A DNA stretch of 38,179 nucleotides. It comes from an uncultured Acidobacteriia bacterium (GTDB lineage: Bacteria > Acidobacteriota > Terriglobia > Bryobacterales > Bryobacteraceae). Position 1 is the first letter of the stretch. Each line of letters opens with the position of its first letter. Where the stretch lies: contig CAIYVZ010000042.1 in assembly GCA_903929755.1 (NCBI GenBank), positions 1-38,179 on the forward strand, written 5' to 3'. Positions 34,540 to 38,179 of the stretch are shown here, in pieces. Under the pieces are notes generated by a model that saw only the letters and a program-made list of their open reading frames with translations, was not told where the DNA came from and searched no databases. Both the position numbers and the translations under genes were made by a program.

Positions 34540-34782
34540 TTAGTTCATGCCGCACACGCCGGGCGTGCCGCACATGCCGGCACCACACCCGCCGCCGGAG
34601 GGCATGCAGGAAGAGGAACTGGCGGAAGAGGACGCGGTACGCGCAGCGAAAGTGGAATATTCCTGACGAAGGTGCTTCTGGCCGCACTTCGGACAGCCGG
34701 ATTCCAGGACGTCTTCCGTCCGACGGACAAGCTTTTCGAAGCGGTTATCGCAGGACGCACACGAGTATTCGTAGATCGGCAT
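34540..34782 (-). CDS. FmdB-family zinc ribbon protein
   Basis: 80 residues. MPIYEYSCASCDNRFEKLVR and the second knuckle SGCPKCGQKH give a CxxC...CxxC zinc ribbon typical of FmdB/putative regulatory proteins. The tail is Ser-rich and then Gly/Cys-rich (GGGCGAGMCGTPGVCGMN) and could bind more metal. The role of the family is not settled; a regulatory or zinc-handling role has been suggested. Located 18 bp upstream of aceB on the same strand. Confidence 0.88.
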   Translation of the reverse strand: MPIYEYSCASCDNRFEKLVRRTEDVLESGCPKCGQKHLRQEYSTFAARTASSSASSSSCMPSGGGCGAGMCGTPGVCGMN

Positions 34783-34854
34783 ATTCTGGGACTATGATAT
34801 CCTCTTCGGGGTTGTGCGGCGAGGGAAGAAGGTTAGACTCCAGATTTGCCACAC

Positions 34855-35496
34855 ATGCTGGATATGGATGGTCCGATTGACGCGACTTTCTCGGTGGAGG
34901 CGCTACCCAATGGGGAGTTCGGAATATATTTTGGGCCGCTTGGCAGAGCACAGGCTGCAGCTAACCAAACTCCAGGCACCGGCAATCGGACCAAACGCCT
35001 TTGCATCCACTGCACCGTACCAGGATTCATCACGGCCGAGACATTGACGCAGGCGATCTCCAGCGGAGAAGTGGCGGACATTCAATGGGGGGACGCCGCT
35101 GGATTTCAGGCCTCGGCAGAGATTCGCAGCGCCGTGGAAGAGTGTGCAATGGCCACCGCTCTTGGGTACTATGAGGCGCTGGGTTGGGATGTGGATCCGA
35201 GTGTGGCGAAAACGGAGAGCTTTGATCTTTTGTGCAAACGCAAGGGCGAAGTGTTGCACGCGGAAGTTAAGGGCACAACGGGACTGGGCCGAGAGGTGCT
35301 TCTAACCTGGAGAGAGGTGGAGCACGCCCGCAATTTCCCAAATGTGGCGCTCGTAGTGGTCAGCCGGATTGAAGTGAATTACGGTCCGCCACCGACTGCC
35401 CGGGGTGGAACTACGGCAGTCTTCGATCCCTGGCGAATCGAAGACTGCCTCTTGTCACCGACGCAATATCGGTGCGCAGTTCCTTTGGTTACTTAA
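34855..35496 (+). CDS. DUF3883-like protein, putative PD-(D/E)xK nuclease fold
   Basis: 213 residues from the ATG at 34855 (a TTG 9 bases upstream is possible). The C-terminal half resembles DUF3883: a helix with ECAMATALGYYEALGWDV, then ESFDLLCKRKGEVLHAEVKG, then EVLLTWREVEHARNFP and VALVVVSRIEV. With 34855 as residue 1, D124 and E137-V-K139 plus an upstream Glu (95 or 96) fit a PD-(D/E)xK active site, as in restriction and DNA-defence enzymes. The N-terminal half (residues 1-90) is not recognised. No methyltransferase, helicase or other defence gene is beside it. Its stop overlaps the convergent FKBP gene by 8 bp. Function open: orphan nuclease, or a DNA-binding remnant. Confidence 0.75.
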   Translation: MLDMDGPIDATFSVEALPNGEFGIYFGPLGRAQAAANQTPGTGNRTKRLCIHCTVPGFITAETLTQAISSGEVADIQWGDAAGFQASAEIRSAVEECAMATALGYYEALGWDVDPSVAKTESFDLLCKRKGEVLHAEVKGTTGLGREVLLTWREVEHARNFPNVALVVVSRIEVNYGPPPTARGGTTAVFDPWRIEDCLLSPTQYRCAVPLVT

Positions 35497-36367
35497 CGAT
35501 TTCGAGCAGTTCGATTTCGAAAATCAGCGTCGCGCCGCCAGGGATCGAGGGGCGTCCCTGATCGCCGTAAGCGAGGTCAGACGGGCAGATCAGGATGGCC
35601 TTACCCCCCACCTTCATCAATTGAACGCCTTCGGTCCAGCCCTTGATCACGTTGCCGAGCGGGAATGTCGCCGGCTCGTTGCGCTTGTAAGAGCTGTCAA
35701 ATTCGGTACCATCCACCAGCGTTCCGCGGTAGTGGACCTTCACTGTGTCGGAGGCGACAGGCGAAGCGCCCATGCCCGGCGTCAGTTCCTTATAGATCAG
35801 GCCAGTCGCAGTCTTCTGCGCGCCCGGCTCAGTTGCGGCCTTCGCGAGGTAAGCGGCCGAGGCCCCCTTTTCCTTTTGGGACACCACAGCGGCGCGGGCT
35901 TCGGCCAGACCCTGGATCTTCGGACCCCAGGTGTCCAGTTCAACGGCGGGCTTGTTCGCCGCGGCGTCGTGCAGGGCCTGCGTCACAATCGCCAGTTCCG
36001 CATCGGAGAGGCTGAAGGACTTCAGTGAACGGGAGATGGAGAGTCCCAGGGCGTAGATTGTTTTTTGTTCGTCAGTCATTTCTTTGGGGGGCGCTACTGG
36101 TTTGGGTGCAGGTTTCACGGCGGGTCTGGCAGCCGTTGTGGCCGTGGCGGGTTTCGGAGCGCCGGCGCTGGCAGCCGTGGCCGGTTTGGGCGCAGCCGCG
36201 GCCGGTTTGGGCGCAGCCGCGGCCGGTTTCGCGACTGCGGGAGTTGCCGCAGCTTTCGGAGCGGCCGTGCTGGCAGCCTTCGGTGCCGTAGCCGGAGTTT
36301 GGGCCGAGGCAGTGCTAATCAGAACGCCCAGAACAAGGGCAGGCAGGAAGACGTGACGAAACCGCAT
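35489..36367 (-). CDS. Exported FKBP-type peptidyl-prolyl cis-trans isomerase
   Basis: Speeds proline isomerisation during folding of exported proteins. 292 residues: signal peptide MRFRHVFLPALVLGVLISTASA, a linker rich in Ala, Pro and Lys (about 24-92), an FKBP N-terminal dimerisation-like helical part (about 95-190), and the FKBP domain (VKVHYRGTLVDGTEFDSSY, FPLGNVIKGWTEGVQLMKVG, SDLAYGDQG, IPGGATLIFEIELLEI). The isomerase site residues Tyr, Phe, Asp and Trp are in place. Similar in layout to periplasmic FkpA/Mip proteins. The flexible linker is longer than usual and is encoded partly by a short tandem repeat. Divergent from ileS, 80 bp apart. Confidence 0.93.
   Translation of the reverse strand: MRFRHVFLPALVLGVLISTASAQTPATAPKAASTAAPKAAATPAVAKPAAAAPKPAAAAPKPATAASAGAPKPATATTAARPAVKPAPKPVAPPKEMTDEQKTIYALGLSISRSLKSFSLSDAELAIVTQALHDAAANKPAVELDTWGPKIQGLAEARAAVVSQKEKGASAAYLAKAATEPGAQKTATGLIYKELTPGMGASPVASDTVKVHYRGTLVDGTEFDSSYKRNEPATFPLGNVIKGWTEGVQLMKVGGKAILICPSDLAYGDQGRPSIPGGATLIFEIELLEIVK
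36179..36229 (-). repeat. 21-bp tandem repeat in the FKBP linker
   Basis: A 21-bp unit beginning GGCCGGTTTGGGCGCAG occurs at 36179-36199 and 36200-36220, with a partial third copy from 36221. On the coding strand it encodes the repeated AAAAPKP block of the linker. Such repeats change length easily by slippage. Confidence 0.85.
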
Positions 36368-36447
36368 CGCTTTAGCCTAACACTCCGAAACCAGACCTCT
36401 TTCATCAGCCTTTCAAACCTCTGCAATACAATAGAGTTGATCCCTTA

Positions 36448-38179
36448 ATGACCCCCGAAAATGTGGACCTGAAGCAGACAGTTAATCTGCCTCGCACCAA
36501 CTTCCCGATGAAGGCCAACCTGCCCCAGGCAGAGCCGAAGATGCTCGCCCGCTGGGCTGAGCCTGATGTCAACGGAGACGACCTCTACGGCCAGATCCGC
36601 AAGGCTCGCGCCGGGAATCCGACCTGGATTCTGCACGATGGCCCCCCGTACGCCAACGGGAAAATTCACCTCGGCACCGCCTTCAACAAGATCATCAAGG
36701 ACTTCATCGTGAAGTCCAAGAACATGTCCGGCTTTGACGCGCCCTACGTGCCGGGCTGGGACTGCCACGGCCTGCCGATCGAGCACAAGGTCGATCAGGA
36801 ACTTGGTCCGAAGAAAGCCCTGATGTCAGCCGCTTCCATCCGCCGCGCTTGCCGCAAGTACGCGGAAAAGTGGATCGATGTCCAGCGCAAGGATTTCAAG
36901 CGCCTCGGCGTCCTCGGCGCGTGGGAAAATCCCTATTTGACGATGGCCCCGAAGTACCAGGCCGTCATCGCGCAGGCGTTCGTCGATTTTCTGGATAAGG
37001 GCTACGCCTACAAGGGCCTGAAGCCCGTGAACTGGTGCCTGAGCTGCAAGACCGCGCTCGCGGAAGCCGAAGTTGAGCACGAGAACCACAAGAGCCCCTC
37101 GATTTGGGTTCGTTTTTCCCTGAAGTCCGACGCGGCGGCCATCGCTCCGGAACTGGCTGGCAAGAAGGTCTATGGCCTCATCTGGACCACCACCCCGTGG
37201 ACCATCCCGGCCAACCTCGGTATCGCCTATCACCCCCGCTATGAATACGTTGCGGTGGATGTCTCAAGTGAAATCTACATAGTTGCGTCGGAGTTGCTCA
37301 CCGTAACCTCGGAGAAGTGCGGTTGGGAGGGCGGGGCAGTCATCGCCCGTTTCCACGGCAATAAGCTCGAAGGTACGGTTTTCCAGCATCCGCTGCTGGA
37401 GCGGGATTCGGTCGGTATTCTTGGCGAACACGTCACGCTCGAACAGGGCGTTGGTGCCGTCCACACGGCCCCCGGACATGGTCAGGAAGATTATGTTTCC
37501 GGCCAGCAGTATGGTTTGCCCGTGTACTGCCCCATCGACGCGGCTGGCCGCTTCTTCCAGCCCGACACGGCCCCCGGTGAGATTCCCGCGGCGCTGCTCG
37601 GCAAAACCGTTTGGGAAGGCAACCCGCTCGTGGTGGAGATGCTCCGCGAGGCTGGCGCGCTGCTCGGTCTGGAGCACATCGATCACTCCTACCCCCACTG
37701 CTGGCGTTGCCACAACCCGACCATCTTCCGCGCCACGGACCAGTGGTTCATCGGCATGGACAATAACGCTCTGCGGCAGAAGGCTCTCGACGCCATCAAA
37801 GCCGTGAAGTGGATCCCCGGCTGGGGCGACGACCGTATTTCGAATATGGTTTCGTCACGGCCCGACTGGTGTATTTCCCGCCAGCGCGTCTGGGGCGTGC
37901 CCATTGTGGTGTTCTACTGCGAGGGTTGCCGTCACCCTCTCACGGATAAGAAGATACTGGATCCGGTCGTGGCCCTGTTCGCCGAGCATTCCGCCGATAT
38001 CTGGTTCGAGAAAACCGCTGCGGAACTGATTCCCGAGGGGACCGCCTGTACGAAGTGCGGTGGCACGGCCTTTGTTAAGGACAATGACATTCTGGACGTC
38101 TGGTTTGATTCCGGCTCCAGCCACCTCGCCACGCTGAACGAGACTTTCGGTCTCAGTTGGCCCGCCAACATGTACATGG
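36448..38179 (+). CDS. ileS: Isoleucyl-tRNA synthetase (3' end beyond the window)
   Basis: Charges tRNA-Ile. The frame is open from the ATG at 36448 to the window end (577 codons seen of about 900-1,000). Motifs: the HIGH-type site HLGT at 74-77 in LHDGPPYANGKIHLGT, PYVPGWDCHGLPIEHKV, KPVNWCLSCKTALAEAEVEH, the start of the CP1 editing domain with WTTTPWTIPANL, GAVHTAPGHGQEDY, and the return to the catalytic core (PHCWRCHNP, WCISRQRVWGVPI, DVWFDSGSS). The KMSKS loop lies outside the window. A -10-like TACAAT at 36427-36432 would give a very short leader, so there is no room for a T-box. The ribosome site is weak. Confidence 0.97.
   Translation, partial: MTPENVDLKQTVNLPRTNFPMKANLPQAEPKMLARWAEPDVNGDDLYGQIRKARAGNPTWILHDGPPYANGKIHLGTAFNKIIKDFIVKSKNMSGFDAPYVPGWDCHGLPIEHKVDQELGPKKALMSAASIRRACRKYAEKWIDVQRKDFKRLGVLGAWENPYLTMAPKYQAVIAQAFVDFLDKGYAYKGLKPVNWCLSCKTALAEAEVEHENHKSPSIWVRFSLKSDAAAIAPELAGKKVYGLIWTTTPWTIPANLGIAYHPRYEYVAVDVSSEIYIVASELLTVTSEKCGWEGGAVIARFHGNKLEGTVFQHPLLERDSVGILGEHVTLEQGVGAVHTAPGHGQEDYVSGQQYGLPVYCPIDAAGRFFQPDTAPGEIPAALLGKTVWEGNPLVVEMLREAGALLGLEHIDHSYPHCWRCHNPTIFRATDQWFIGMDNNALRQKALDAIKAVKWIPGWGDDRISNMVSSRPDWCISRQRVWGVPIVVFYCEGCRHPLTDKKILDPVVALFAEHSADIWFEKTAAELIPEGTACTKCGGTAFVKDNDILDVWFDSGSSHLATLNETFGLSWPANMYM

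Noticed and set aside
36368-36447. T-box leader for ileS
   Set aside because: Only 80 bp separate ileS from the divergent gene, and no T-box sequence or specifier hairpin is visible.
1-38179. CRISPR arrays, insertion sequences, prophage genes
   Set aside because: No spaced short repeats, transposase, integrase or phage motifs were found in any frame.

Overview
The window looks like chromosomal DNA of an acidobacterium of the Solibacter/Bryobacter type (order Bryobacterales). The evidence is its high GC content, a secreted TIG-repeat protein ending in the C-terminal domain I recognise as the Solibacter-associated TIGR03437 type, an Oar-like TonB-dependent receptor with an N-terminal carboxypeptidase-regulatory-like domain, a quinoprotein with haem domains, and many small secreted proteins. 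The taxonomy is inferred from gene content only. I see no phage, insertion sequence, integrase or CRISPR array.

Layout. 1-2551: 3' part of a surface protein with four 252-bp tandem TIG repeats. 2632-2891: a leader that matches the lysine riboswitch (L box) at all conserved blocks, directly in front of the operon dapE-like, asd, lysC, dapB, dapA, dapD (2892-8845), which makes tetrahydrodipicolinate from aspartate and opens the succinylase branch to lysine and cell-wall diaminopimelate. A secreted alpha/beta hydrolase (8859-10541) follows with a 13-bp gap. 10534-16089, minus strand: a tightly packed five-gene unit (amidohydrolase, M19 dipeptidase, M24 peptidase, SDR dehydrogenase, unclassified HExxH metallopeptidase) facing a divergent D-aminoacylase-like gene (16247-17653). 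Together these look like a module for peptide and N-acyl or D-amino-acid breakdown.

17674-19763: rarA and a TrmH/SpoU RNA methyltransferase, overlapping by 4 bp. 19886-23328: TonB-dependent receptor broken by a single -1 frameshift near 22391. 23414-28580: YdcF-like membrane protein, a quinoprotein with two N-terminal c-type haem domains, tRNA-Ser(UGA), a secreted lectin-fold protein, a DUF4159 protein and a small lipoprotein. 28617-31606: class II (B12-dependent) ribonucleotide reductase nrdJ, with a promoter that overlaps a NrdR-box-like palindrome and a leader that can fold over its ribosome binding site. 31711-32882: a DinB-like protein without a normal start codon and a secreted Sm-like protein. 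32953-34782, minus strand: fmdB-type zinc ribbon gene and malate synthase aceB. 34855-36367: an orphan DUF3883/PD-(D/E)xK-like protein converging on a secreted FKBP-type prolyl isomerase. 36448-38179: 5' part of ileS, running off the window.

The most interesting points are the riboswitch-led lysine operon, the peptide-catabolism cluster with an unassigned metallopeptidase, the layered control signals before nrdJ, and two loci (TonB receptor, DinB) that each look one base short.
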